From positions 1 through 29,470 of the forward strand of contig CAYLJJ010000087.1 of NCBI GenBank assembly GCA_964384025.1: DNA of 29,470 nt. Direction: 5' to 3'. The translations under genes were made by a program, and so were the position numbers. Under the pieces are notes generated by a model that was not told the origin of the DNA, did not search any database, and was given only the letters and a program-made list of their open reading frames with translations. Shown here one piece after another: positions 12,001 through 14,842 of this stretch. This stretch comes from CAYLJJ01 sp964384025 (GTDB lineage Bacteria; Myxococcota_A; Bradymonadia; UBA7976; UBA1532). Every line of letters begins with the position of its first letter. Within the stretch, counting starts at the first letter, position 1.

Positions 12001-14837
12001 CATTGGACAGTGATGGTGATGGGATCGGCAACAACGCAGACACCGATGATGATGGTGATGGTATCCCTGATTATCAGGATGAGCTGCCCTTGGTGGCTCA
12101 GGACACCACAGACTTCGATAATGATGGCCTAGCAGACTCGGTTGATCCAGATGATGATAACGATGGAGTTAATGATCTGGATGATGCCTTCCCCTTCGAT
12201 CCCAACCGCTCTCAAGACAGTGATGGAGACTCGATAGATGACTCTGTCGATATCTGTCCAAATGACTTCGATCCTCTCCAGGGAGATTTGGACCAGGATG
12301 GAATCGGAGACGCCTGTGATGATGATGCCGATAATGACGGCTTTGCGGCCGATGCTGACTGCGATGATCTGGATCCCAATGTAAACCCAGATCATGTAGA
12401 GGTGGGTTGTAACTGGAAGGATGATGACTGCAATCCAGCCACTCTTGATGTGCCTGCGAATGTGGTCATGCCTACTCCAGAGGCACCTGCAGCGAGCTGT
12501 TTGGATGCTCTGAACAACGGTGGAGTCTGTAACGGTTACTACTGGATTGACCCCACTGGCGGAGATGTCGCTGACGCCTATCAAGTCTACTGCGATCAAC
12601 AGACCGATGGTGGTGGTTGGATGGCGGTGATGAACGTCGTCTCAGGCTCTAATATAGCCAACTCCAGCCGAGGAGCGCTCCCAGTAGAGAAGGTACTCAA
12701 GGGAACAGATATCAACGAGAGCTATATCTTCCCCCTAGAGGACTCTCTCGCGCTGGCGCAGGTCAGCGAGGAGATCCGCTTCTCTTGCAAGCGAGAGAAC
12801 GCGGACAGCTATATCGATGTAAAGACCAGAGAGGAGATCTGGTTCTCGCGACCCTATAGCTTGGGAGCTGGTTGTAGTCAGGGTTATAACTGGGCACCAG
12901 ACGCCTCAGCTCTAGAACCCATCGGAGCACACAACTACAACAACTTGACCAGCGGTGGAGGGATCGGTTGCTGTTGTCGTGGCAGCAACCCCCTCATCGC
13001 CTACCCCATCTCCTCTAACCATGGCGCTTGGTTTGTAGATGACCTCTATTACACCGGAGGCACCACCTACGGCAGCTGTGCGGATGGAGGCGCGGAGTAT
13101 ATGCGAGTCTATTATCGAGAGGCCGCTCCCGTGCCCCCTCCTGAAGGACAGGGCGCAGATAGCTGCGAAGGTGCCATAGAGATCAACAGCTCTGGAGTAT
13201 TCCAGGGTGATACCCGGTTGCTCTCCAACACCATCGGAAGCACTGTAGCCTGCACCGGATATGCTTGGACCGGCCCCGAGGTCTTCTATAAAGTGCAGCT
13301 CAGCGCCGGACAGCGGATTCAGGTCACCGATTCTCAAAGCGGAGGCTGGGACAGCGGGATCTACCTGTTCAGCGATTGCCTCGATCCAGCGGGAAGCTGT
13401 ATCGGAGGTTGTGATTCCCCCTGTACTATTGACAAGACCGCCCCAGCGGATGGGACCTATTACTTCACGCTGGATGGTTACAGACTGCAAGCCGGGCTCT
13501 ATGAGCTTCAGGTCACTCTGGAACTGGTTGGTGAAGGGGATAGTTGTGCAGATATCATCGCTGCCAATCCAGGCGCGCCAGATGGGGTCTACTTAATCGA
13601 TCCTGATGGTCCCGGAGGTAATGATCCCTTTGAGGCCTACTGCGATATGACCACTGATGGCGGAGGCTGGACCCTGGTTCAGGTAGGGTTGGCCAATGGC
13701 TCGGCTGATCTCAACACAGATTTGGCGGTGAACACACTCTCTTCTCCTTCACCTGAGGTTTCAGCCAAGCTCTCTCGTGCGACCATGCTCGCCCTGCACT
13801 CTTCAGGCAATAGAGAGATCCGCTATGGTCATGCTGACTATGGTTACCTCTATCTACGCAATCTAGATCCAGCTTGGATACGGGATGGCTATGGTTCGAC
13901 AGGCTATGGTGTTCCCATCGAGGGGAACACCTCCTCTTCCAGCTATGGCGGCGAGACCTATGCTGAGAGTCGCTTTAACTGGCCCAGCAATGGTGTACCA
14001 CAGGCTTGCTTGAACAACTGTAACAACAACGGTGAGTGCTCCTGTGGTCTCCATCTGGGGACCTGGAGAGGAGCACCCTCTGATGGTGTTTATCAGAACA
14101 ATGGAGCCCTGCCGCTCAACGAGAATATCTACTATGAGATCTGGATGGCTCCCTCACAGGGTGGCCCCCAGGGCTCAGGAATCAACTGCGCGGCGATCCT
14201 CGCTGAGAACCCCGACTCACCTGATGGGATCTACTGGATCGATCCTGACGGTGATGGGGGCGCCGAACCCTTTGAAGCCTACTGTGATATGACCACTGAC
14301 GGTGGTGGCTGGACCCGAGTGGTCAACTCCCTGCCCACCCCTCTCTCCGGGATCCGCGTCAATATGGATGTGGTTCTCGGAGGTCAGGGCAATCCACAGT
14401 TGAATGATCAGATGGGTTGGATCGGAGTCGATCAATGGAACGCTTCAGCCCCAACAGGTGAAGCGATGATGAGGTGTACTGGAGGTTTGGCGGGCAACCA
14501 CCAATTCCAGGCTCCTTTCACTCTCAATGAAGCTGATAACCATAAACTCAACTGGAATGTTGGTTGTTTCGGCAGCTACAACTCAGGATGGGGTTTGAGT
14601 AGTTCAGATATAGATCGAGAAGCTTGGCGTGGAGACTGTGTAGACGATCCGGGCGATGTATATCCTTGGGAGAGCCATGGTTGGGGTTGGCATTATAGCT
14701 GCCACTGTGGAACTTTCTGGGATGGTGGTGGTGTTCCAGAAGGCCCAGGGATGCCGCTCTGCTTTGGTATCAATCAAGATTGTTGGCATGATCCCAACAG
14801 GTGCCAAGTGGACCAGGTAGAGTTCTTCGTCCGCTGA
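1..14837 (+). CDS. Giant multidomain secreted adhesin/lectin-like protein (5'-partial)
   Basis: The frame is open from the first complete codon at nt 3, with the stop TGA at 14835-14837. The GTG at 69 lies inside an IPT/TIG domain, so the true start is upstream of the window. About 4,940 codons are visible, roughly 50 of them probably artefact (see 8133-8282). Domain order: TIG, kelch propeller, LamG, discoidin, SPRY-like, FReD, LamG, FReD, FReD, LamG, LamG, propeller, FReD, propeller, TSP3, discoidin, TSP3, FReD, PPC, FReD, FReD, with Cys-rich modules between. Nearly all these folds bind carbohydrate, protein or calcium outside the cell in known families, and the many paired cysteines imply an oxidising location. 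No enzyme active site, transmembrane helix or C-terminal sorting domain is visible. A role in surface adhesion or prey/matrix contact is inference. Being one secreted protein is well supported; the exact ligand is unknown. Confidence 0.93.
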   Translation, partial: NFGQAGTEVLIHGGPFDPDQVRVLLGGVDLAILEVTADQIRVRIPVDGFSGNIVVLVGGVLSNGLAFEFVDNGGWFPVQGVESLERAGHRGVLRTASNEVIIYGGVAGNMALTSDLRALSLDELSWRDIADPNPQPLFRAFHAVSYLPGQDRMLVLGGSNLVDAVFGDVWSFDFGAGTWTQELAAQEQIGLRQGASLDYAAHDGMVYLYGGLTQFGQPPEVELMRYNPQDQSWMALETQGAPPVARGAHASVVIGQDLFVFGGRQDPGVQNLLADLWALDLASLTWRQLAAGGGPAARSDSVLVYDSVGHRLIIFGGNLGGVVSNDTWAFDLETESWTQLDIPGPAVRSLAIGVFLQENNQLLLHGGMNAQNVVLGDLWVGGLSPQEPQLCQGQACPEGLLAWWRFEGNGLDSALNHNLEAHNVSYEAGPVGQAAVMAGGQYFEGPEQGDLALRDFTLTTWIKPQNAGDAVQSILGRSARGAGQQDWAFYRSNSEFGFLFNWPDAAYWLMTSVAPIQFDQWQHIAAVVDSTAGVVRFYHNGVHIETVNLGAAIFQNAESLINIGSDAGGPNDYLGSMDELMVWGETLSGAQIAQLVEGALPQPGCSGLGNALVPLLSANDSAAPNVLISESTFHWNADLHGWKAFNQDWSHWNQGFCLDERSGWLQIDFGANPRILRSYRMRGRDDVPGSSPNAWTLEGSNNEVDWVVVSDVPNPGAWAQGEYKAYTVQAPAAYRYYRFNLAGNDDNYVITCIQEIELEGDGECGEDSYCAIPEGGTDGVCAQGCLDNSDCQDVSGEPAGLPTANVECPVDANGDPQCSIHVAPLSPYYPVVGSWSCLSGSSGTVQYNFAGPFQYAPPGDGYLAYDNGSENVAFTDINGVTVDNDGLTITGAGRPSIAKTNVSKNSGKWYWEMTNITGTECYTTGLGYNDLEDQIVRQAVWMYAWSNDRGIYVPYGASSGNIQYHVLPNVVRAKDSVLQFALDADNNQYRIGVNGHWSNFWDDGNTHGNINSWTDPGNNNNVVPEEDLVGYFCHPATHTCETECCLDEQCGDGMVCSHAQGTGGHCRPGCRNDDECGLSGVCDFRSKRCAAVEDCGGDCGVTCLEALEDGQVEDGFYLLRLTTDHAPVAVYCDMQNGGWTGLSPSLLRNVFNAEVQVLEATTAGYDASDRIVTGPDGGGGHHYHWTLRFPVDYSQFRFLDYQAYGMHTGATDVGAHIMNSWNDSNSWGDIGFGSPDEAGPITTLAQNIQSQACGCCSFDINDNEAVFDLPNPSARFRLSWYESGGDDEGWTPWWSGYILLREAEALRCQNNDDCVAPRYCVEGLNRCSLPSPCSGDDNCEIDQYCGPDSQCIPGCRSGTCPEGQLCDLNDHSCRDQLDSGALSVAIQASNPSAYWPLDELDGDVAHDHSGNGRHGTYHNIMAQGQPGLLGAAPLFGETGYVTTGINLSDLFGDAVDGTVVAVARMPDEYTQAESRATLIRHQIWSTWAWYQGISVGDVGGVNGLHFWNHYNGGDLNQVHVPVQPGVWVHMAWVMRGGRIFGYLNGQEFSVGSSGNMASQGEFNIGRRHQDQTYPPTYPGLIQHVATYPSGLSAVEIQAQAEAAGLLGDPQCAGDADCPADNFCSSGFCALGCRIGSCGVDQICNVEQRSCVNPDVCNNDVDCDVGAFCSADGICQIAEDCGGVCGQTCAEVLATGRSQGDGYYRLDIDGPGNQAPLPIFCDMSTDGGGWTGVSLCLARNILGAELVAVHATAEAFDEHCRPKTGPDGGGSHRYHYTFEFPAEFQEFFLRDFQSYCLAASGTCDVSWGGWFMTSWVDNSGNGDVVFGSADEDGPTVSLSAASNSTSCQDCYFEHAYAADPISLDAATRRFRIGWGESGGQSEGWAPWWSGMVMIREGLINCAADEECGSNSFCNLEGFCSIGCRPGSCAVNEICDPNSHACVNPAACQSDDDCEAGSFCDDQGLCLFAKDCNGPCGQTCADVLAQGQSEGNGYYRLDTDGPGGQDPVLALCDMTTDGGGWTVVARAFDVAYDNPPPAIGNGDLTWEDWVGHSWASGASHYLSLRTFDALTDGGSEVMQVNHDSNGQVLRQLRLQDFDYNSVTNQSSQSGCINDVGTACSSRYSWTNFPPVFDGYSQPDGSKTNCNTLFGPMIFNYHNWSGCASDSGLFSWLGAELARPQLLGDYTEVAYVNSIMVRGQLSSCATDDDCPNGRFCLSGDLENPGIDDHTVLMLHGDGNGAAFVDSSARAHAVSAHGNATQSADVSKWGSAISLDGNGDRLSIPDSEDWNIGGDDFTFDLWMNYAAVPANDFDYILSQYPNDTTMWVLYFDNRNATGNPGLRFGAQSPNFGIGLTQGNMDGWSAGVWYHIAVVRSGNDWSLYRDGVLLDSVVEPGAFPNATGNVQVSGRSMMGGNDFPGYIDELRISRGIARWTEAFVPPARPYSADPSVCAYGCRIGECPDGQICDVGTGQCLVNEAECVDGSCPRSLVAWYSFDIGQTLDSSRRSHHGENQGGDFIDGQRGGAISLSDGAFVQVPYHTDFAVTNALSLNTWIRPEALAGTQTIIATSRPGDPQWTQQDWGLYLEESGELLFLSGHPDETQEVRSFSLNIPAGEWSHIAVVVNQGSVRFYLNGARLNELPFSGPIPTNAEGWIGLGGAQDPARPWTGALDELMVWNETLDDAEVLALFQGEAPSSSEPATCGDGLWNQGESQXXXXCPLCPSGKVPRKQPKKYLKMDLYRKTLDELSRTAFMLLLWNQGESQIDCGGPCLPCLVDVADPEVMNQGLLRVWDLDFDAAGNAYFMSLDGSEYIQKYTPDGTLTTINLGHNNDTGYVAVKPDGSFILARYGNDGTRNPGYALYTQDGVESQILTSSSHALAEPHNDFRMETPTGAEYGPDGFWWIGNHGEDGNVHRMNDIGQVALMGQLPAPVYSITRVQPDLVYVAAGNSVYRFNTAGGEPELFATFPAHVFSIAANEHTGDIYVETLDSLVSCLSATGLFTTFQENRAERAFLEVGPDGNLYRLRGKTFSNATLETYPLLAMGCGMECVVDADCPDAGWCNARQCELGCRVDLLGSCAEGEICHPQTHECVEPLPVTCATVRMENPNAASGLYTLDPDGPGPLAETQSYCDMDLAGGGWALALNLDTSDGHVMWWANPLWENADLHGSIDSPYVGDLKTAAWSEYRGATEVMVLIHEQGHVVGWKVFQKADTLSLLESVQEGDNTLIGSRVLSSHLAEIWDGERLVRSSTQLFANHCNGSCVIAAGGDPDGVRIGSNEASPANDDTSGLGNWSDMGYCCDADEHAGHACNGNTFRTTSEAQGGWCPDHNGGSGMFGVDSFKPPTCSRGAGDCEAAEWSQTNGVNYDYAILLRMSRSCVNDNNCAADSYCMPPVGENEGLCLPGCRLNPDSCPVNHTCDAESHICEMDEVPVAEPADIEARLHSMWDIDFDDMGNTYLVTLISGADWVEQLAPDGSVTQLGNVDNSNLGMVAVKPDGSSIMARDDSRNRLVFWNAEGQRTDMPQSIGIDLPEAHNNFRMTSPTGLDYGPDGLWWLGNHAESGDVCNMTDVGVVNCVALLPDPVYSISMSLPNNIYVAAGTKIYRLSTEGGEPVVIADLGVHIFSIAAERFTGELFAETIDGKIWRIGGVTGEVSAFLQNLNERGFLEVGPDLQLYRLRGQVDAVAHLEVYPIGNLESMQACNQQADCPDERYCNGTHCVGCQHFSLPDGDGDGAGDVCDNCPDLANEGQNDQDQDGVGNACDNDKDNDGVDDDLDNCPDIPNEDQSDSDENGVGDPCDMGACGPVMEKDGWSASEASWWLQPWGNACDGAAWNMINGIDGPGRGSWSRCTGPTGRISGRNFYAPAYRAPWDGQWFEIDFGAPQTLNWLTISQGPHNSYMSGMVRPNKYSAWIDQVTIEFDGLRTEQFNFPPTQRSSLSLPGIVAQVIHVSIDSYHGSQPNPSAIIYELDIVENPECDLAWTPPDRDGDGVTDIADDFPDDPEESLDSDGDGIGNNADTDDDGDGIPDYQDELPLVAQDTTDFDNDGLADSVDPDDDNDGVNDLDDAFPFDPNRSQDSDGDSIDDSVDICPNDFDPLQGDLDQDGIGDACDDDADNDGFAADADCDDLDPNVNPDHVEVGCNWKDDDCNPATLDVPANVVMPTPEAPAASCLDALNNGGVCNGYYWIDPTGGDVADAYQVYCDQQTDGGGWMAVMNVVSGSNIANSSRGALPVEKVLKGTDINESYIFPLEDSLALAQVSEEIRFSCKRENADSYIDVKTREEIWFSRPYSLGAGCSQGYNWAPDASALEPIGAHNYNNLTSGGGIGCCCRGSNPLIAYPISSNHGAWFVDDLYYTGGTTYGSCADGGAEYMRVYYREAAPVPPPEGQGADSCEGAIEINSSGVFQGDTRLLSNTIGSTVACTGYAWTGPEVFYKVQLSAGQRIQVTDSQSGGWDSGIYLFSDCLDPAGSCIGGCDSPCTIDKTAPADGTYYFTLDGYRLQAGLYELQVTLELVGEGDSCADIIAANPGAPDGVYLIDPDGPGGNDPFEAYCDMTTDGGGWTLVQVGLANGSADLNTDLAVNTLSSPSPEVSAKLSRATMLALHSSGNREIRYGHADYGYLYLRNLDPAWIRDGYGSTGYGVPIEGNTSSSSYGGETYAESRFNWPSNGVPQACLNNCNNNGECSCGLHLGTWRGAPSDGVYQNNGALPLNENIYYEIWMAPSQGGPQGSGINCAAILAENPDSPDGIYWIDPDGDGGAEPFEAYCDMTTDGGGWTRVVNSLPTPLSGIRVNMDVVLGGQGNPQLNDQMGWIGVDQWNASAPTGEAMMRCTGGLAGNHQFQAPFTLNEADNHKLNWNVGCFGSYNSGWGLSSSDIDREAWRGDCVDDPGDVYPWESHGWGWHYSCHCGTFWDGGGVPEGPGMPLCFGINQDCWHDPNRCQVDQVEFFVR
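3..219 (+). other. IPT/TIG domain of the giant protein
   Basis: The translation from nt 3 has the immunoglobulin-like TIG pattern: G-T-E-V-L-I-H-G-G near nt 21-45, then V-x-x-G-G, then I-x-V-x-I-P (about nt 123-143), and finally S-N-G-L-A-F-E-F ending near 210. This pattern begins before the GTG at 69, which shows the coding region continues leftwards past the window edge. TIG domains commonly precede propellers or lectin folds in secreted bacterial proteins. Confidence 0.7.
221..1155 (+). other. Kelch-type beta-propeller (about six repeats)
   Basis: Six repeats carry the kelch signature of a hydrophobic strand, a Gly-Gly pair, about 12-15 residues, then D-x-W/x-D/x-W. The strand/Gly-Gly segments read IIYGG, LVLGG, VYLYGG, LFVFGG, LIIFGG and LLLHGG. 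Most are followed by a D-L/V/T-W and a W-T/R-Q motif. The set is long enough to close a galactose-oxidase-central-domain-like propeller. No copper ligands of galactose oxidase were recognised, so a binding rather than an oxidase role is more likely. Confidence 0.85.
1188..1800 (+). other. LamG-like jelly-roll lectin domain 1
   Basis: It begins with LLAWWRFEGNGLDSA, the usual opening of bacterial concanavalin-A-like/LamG domains. It continues with F-T-L-T-T-W-I-K-P, W-Q-H-I-A-A-V-V-D, V-R-F-Y-H-N-G and ends with Y-L-G-S-M-D-E-L-M-V-W. All the hallmark strands are present, so it appears complete. These domains bind glycans or proteins, often with calcium. Confidence 0.85.
1810..2288 (+). other. 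F5/8 type C (discoidin)-like domain 1
   Basis: Recognisable pieces are H-G-W-K-A-F-N, S-G-W-L-Q-I-D-F-G (the discoidin strand where the ligand loops start), a W-T-L-E-G-S-N-N segment and Y-R-Y-Y-R-F near the end, followed by an I-x-E-I-E-L-E-G tail. These are typical of the coagulation factor 5/8 C-type fold found in carbohydrate-binding module families such as CBM32. Ligand residues cannot be assigned from the sequence alone. Confidence 0.7.
2289..2530 (+). other. Cys-rich linker module (first copy, divergent)
   Basis: About eight cysteines in a short stretch, with spacing C-x5-C-x11-C-x3-C-x6-C at the start. It resembles the regular Cys modules further on but lacks the G-C-R-x-G-x-C core, so it is a divergent or partial copy. 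The cysteines are probably disulphide-bonded. Confidence 0.55.
2580..3085 (+). other. B30.2/SPRY-like domain in an AT-rich segment
   Basis: The pattern G-K-W-Y-W-E-M-T, then G-L-G-Y, then V-L-Q-F-A-L-D-A-D-N-N and I-G-V-N-G matches the core strands of SPRY/B30.2 domains, a protein-interaction fold. Base use differs from the surrounding gene: 2581-2640 has 22 G+C of 60, whereas 8641-8700 in the same gene has 37 of 60. That suggests the domain was acquired separately. Confidence 0.65.
3100..3300 (+). other. Cys-rich module
   Basis: A dense Cys segment ending in an H-C-R-P-G-C-R-x5-C-x5-V-C-D core and followed by the D-C-G-G-x-C-G-x-T-C run that introduces the next FReD. It shares its layout with the modules near 3928, 4831, 5698, 9121 and 10119. 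Dickkopf-like disulphide folds have similar spacing, but the assignment is only by pattern. Confidence 0.6.
3283..3922 (+). other. Fibrinogen-like (FReD) domain 1
   Basis: The opening is D-C-G-G-D-C-G-V-T-C, then Y-C-D-M-Q-N-G-G-W-T, the signature N-terminal strand of fibrinogen C-terminal-like domains. It closes with F-R-L-S-W-Y-E-S-G-G-x-D-E-G-W-T-P-W-W-S-G-Y. It is a close paralogue of the FReD at 5035-5695, including the G-P-D-G-G-G and E-G-W-x-P-W-W-S-G motifs. Confidence 0.75.
3928..4132 (+). other. Cys-rich module
   Basis: The C-x4-D-C-x5-C repeat occurs twice, followed by the core P-G-C-R-S-G-T-C-x4-L-C-D-x6-C. It joins FReD 1 to LamG 2. Confidence 0.65.
4137..4830 (+). other. LamG-like jelly-roll domain 2
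   Basis: It opens with S-A-Y-W-P-L-D-E-L and D-H-S-G-N-G-R-H-G-T-Y, the typical start of bacterial LamG domains. V-W-V-H-M-A-W-V and I-F-G-Y-L-N-G-Q-E follow, and it ends with L-I-Q-H-V-A-T-Y-P. The T-V-V-A-V-A-R segment replaces the more usual F-T-x-x-x-W strand, so it belongs to a different subtype from LamG 1, 3 and 4. Confidence 0.75.
4831..5062 (+). other. Cys-rich module (best-conserved form)
   Basis: The layout is C-x4-D-C-x5-F-C-x5-F-C-x3-G-C-R-I-G-S-C-x5-I-C-x6-C-V-N-P, then C-x4-D-C-x5-F-C and D-C-G-G-x-C-G-Q-T-C. It serves as the reference for the split copy around LamG 3. Confidence 0.7.
5035..5695 (+). other. Fibrinogen-like (FReD) domain 2
   Basis: G-Y-Y-R-L-D-I-D-G-P-G, F-C-D-M-S-T-D-G-G-G-W-T and a closing E-G-W-A-P-W-W-S-G-M mark the fold. 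The middle part closely parallels FReD 1, which indicates duplication inside the gene. Confidence 0.78.
5698..5932 (+). other. Cys-rich module
   Basis: Nearly the same order of cysteines as the module at 4831-5062, with I-G-C-R-P-G-S-C and a second C-x4-D-C-E-A-G-S-F-C half. DNA-level resemblance to that module points to recent duplication of the Cys module plus FReD unit. Confidence 0.7.
5905..6594 (+). other. Fibrinogen-like (FReD) domain 3
   Basis: The N-terminal half (G-Y-Y-R-L-D-T-D-G-P-G-G, C-D-M-T-T-D-G-G-G-W-T-V-V) resembles FReD 2. From about nt 6290 the codon use becomes more AT-rich and the sequence differs, with C-x4-G-x2-C-S-S-R-Y-S-W and W-L-G-A-E-L. It may be a composite of a resident N-terminal half and an acquired C-terminal half. 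Confidence 0.7.
6599..7440 (+). other. Cys-rich module split by a LamG insertion
   Basis: The N-terminal half, C-A-T-D-D-D-C-P-N-G-R-F-C-L-S-G, ends near 6655. The expected continuation, V-C-A-Y-G-C-R-I-G-E-C-P-D-G-Q-I-C-D, begins near 7348. In the module at 4831-5062 these halves are adjacent. About 690 bp encoding a complete LamG domain sit between them, so the LamG is nested in the module without breaking the frame. Confidence 0.65.
6660..7345 (+). other. LamG-like jelly-roll domain 3 (nested)
   Basis: V-L-M-L-H-G-D-G-N-G, F-T-F-D-L-W-M, W-Y-H-I-A-V-V-R-S-G, W-S-L-Y-R-D-G and G-Y-I-D-E-L-R-I-S-R-G-I-A-R-W identify a complete LamG domain of the kind common in phage and marine bacterial proteins. 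It sits in a lower-G+C stretch (6661-6720 has 26 G+C of 60), unlike LamG 4 just downstream. Confidence 0.82.
7441..8092 (+). other. LamG-like jelly-roll domain 4
   Basis: S-L-V-A-W-Y-S-F-D opens the domain, followed by L-S-L-N-T-W-I-R-P, W-S-H-I-A-V-V-V-N, V-R-F-Y-L-N-G and T-G-A-L-D-E-L-M-V-W-N-E-T-L. It is most like LamG 1 (same D-E-L-M-V-W and T-W-I-K/R-P motifs), so the two are probably paralogous. Confidence 0.85.
8109..8282 (+). other. Scaffold gap plus probable chimeric insert between 24-bp direct repeats
   Basis: Ten N occupy 8133-8142. The 24 bases at 8109-8132 recur exactly at 8259-8282 (both start CTCTGGAACCAGG). Between them, 8143-8258 encodes C-P-L-C-P-S-G, a Lys/Arg-rich stretch, M-D-L-Y-R-K-T-L-D-E-L and L-L-L-W-N-Q-G-E. 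That is the order seen in radical SAM enzymes (C-x3-C-x2-C, then a G-E-P motif), with the first Cys expected inside the N run. Removing 150 bp restores C-G-D-G-L-W-N-Q-G-E-S-Q-I-D-C-G-G, a familiar secreted Cys motif. A misassembly at shared bases encoding L-W-N-Q-G-E is the simplest explanation. Confidence 0.75.
8315..9117 (+). other. Beta-propeller module A (NHL/SMP-30-like)
   Basis: Repeated blade-like units with D-x-D-x-x-G-N-A-Y, V-A-V-K-P-D-G-S, Y-G-P-D-G-F-W-W-I-G-N-H and E-V-G-P-D-G-N-L-Y are typical of six-bladed lactonase/NHL-like propellers. It is clearly paralogous to module B at 10280-11085. Catalytic residues were not identified; a binding role is more likely. Confidence 0.7.
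9121..9282 (+). other. Cys-rich module
   Basis: C-G-M-E-C-V-V-D-A-D-C, then W-C-N-A-R-Q-C and L-G-C-R, leading to S-C-A-E-G-E-I-C-H. It links propeller A to FReD 4. Confidence 0.6.
9283..10115 (+). other. Fibrinogen-like domain 4 (intelectin-like, long form)
   Basis: G-L-Y-T-L-D-P-D-G-P-G, Y-C-D-M-D-L-A-G-G-G-W-A-L-A open the fold. At about 275 residues it is longer than its sisters and richer in Asp, Asn and Cys near the end (Y-C-C-D-A-D-E-H-A-G-H-A-C, then W-C-P-D-H-N-G-G). Such Cys and Asp clusters occur in calcium-dependent fibrinogen-like lectins; calcium binding here is inference. Confidence 0.7.
10119..10278 (+). other. Cys-rich module
   Basis: C-V-N-D-N-N-C-A-A-D-S-Y-C, then L-C-L-P-G-C-R and S-C-P-V-N-H-T-C-D. 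It has the same layout as the other modules and precedes propeller B, just as a Cys motif precedes propeller A. Confidence 0.65.
10280..11085 (+). other. Beta-propeller module B (paralogue of A)
   Basis: It matches module A blade for blade: M-W-D-I-D-F-D-D-M-G-N, V-A-V-K-P-D-G-S, H-N-N-F-R-M-T-S-P-T-G, Y-G-P-D-G-L-W-W-L-G-N-H, V-Y-S-I-S, Y-V-A-A-G and F-L-E-V-G-P-D. Divergence is mainly in loops. The pair came from duplication of a propeller-containing unit within the gene. Confidence 0.72.
11087..11160 (+). other. Short Cys-rich module
   Basis: C-N-Q-Q-A-D-C-P-D-E-R-Y-C-N-G-T-H-C-V-G-C, only the first half of the usual module. It leads straight into the calcium-binding repeats. Confidence 0.6.
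11165..11395 (+). repeat. Thrombospondin type-3-like calcium-binding repeats, block 1
   Basis: Successive D-x-D-x-D-G-x-G-D-x-C-D-N-C-P-D units, including D-G-D-G-D-G-A-G-D-V-C-D, D-Q-D-G-V-G-N-A-C-D and D-N-D-G-V-D-D. The Asp pattern matches TSP3 repeats, which wrap calcium ions and stiffen extracellular proteins. The block separates the propeller half of the protein from discoidin 2. Confidence 0.88.
11395..11928 (+). other. F5/8 type C (discoidin)-like domain 2
   Basis: G-Q-W-F-E-I-D-F-G-A-P-Q-T-L and a terminal I-I-Y-E-L-D-I-V-E, with two cysteines near the start, fit a discoidin/CBM32-like beta-sandwich inserted between two TSP3 blocks. It is less certain than discoidin 1. Confidence 0.6.
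11935..12420 (+). repeat. Thrombospondin type-3-like calcium-binding repeats, block 2
   Basis: At least five Asp-rich loops (D-R-D-G-D-G-V-T-D, D-S-D-G-D-G-I-G, D-D-D-G-D-G-I-P-D, D-D-D-N-D-G-V-N-D, D-Q-D-G-I-G-D-A-C-D). A final D-x-D-C-D-D-L-D-P-N-V-x-P loop follows, of the MopE-like kind seen in myxobacterial secreted proteins. It is strongly acidic and probably calcium-rigidified. Confidence 0.88.
12490..13125 (+). other. Fibrinogen-like (FReD) domain 5
   Basis: S-C-L-D-A-L, G-Y-Y-W-I-D-P, Y-C-D-Q-Q-T-D-G-G-G-W and a G-I-G-C-C-C-R-G cluster. It ends with Y-M-R-V-Y-Y-R. The three consecutive cysteines near 12967-12977 are unusual for this fold. Confidence 0.72.
13145..13530 (+). other. PPC-like (pre-peptidase C-terminal) beta-sandwich
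   Basis: D-S-C-E-G-A-I-E-I opens it, followed by G-P-E-V-F-Y-K-V-Q-L-S-A-G-Q, D-S-G-I-Y-L-F-S-D-C and G-T-Y-Y-F-T-L-D-G-Y, ending in G-L-Y-E-L-Q-V. This is the usual strand order of PPC-like domains in myxobacterial secreted proteins. It is accessory and non-catalytic. Confidence 0.75.
13535..14155 (+). other. Fibrinogen-like (FReD) domain 6
   Basis: S-C-A-D-I-I-A-A-N-P, G-V-Y-L-I-D-P-D-G-P-G-G, Y-C-D-M-T-T-D-G-G-G-W-T-L-V. It has a Ser/Gly/Tyr-rich middle and a C-x3-C-x5-C-x-C cluster near 14008-14044. Its first 60 residues are strongly similar to FReD 7. Confidence 0.8.
14180..14834 (+). other. Fibrinogen-like (FReD) domain 7 (C-terminal)
   Basis: N-C-A-A-I-L-A-E-N-P, I-Y-W-I-D-P-D-G, Y-C-D-M-T-T-D-G-G-G-W-T-R-V. 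It ends in V-D-Q-V-E-F-F-V-R and then the stop codon. There is no helix, LPxTG-like, PEP-CTERM or type-9 sorting tail after it. Confidence 0.78.
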
Positions 14838-14842
14838 TCCTT

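Noticed and set aside
11165..12420. A low-complexity or noncoding repeat tract
   Set aside because: The Asp-rich units follow the TSP3 calcium-loop pattern in frame with the flanking domains.
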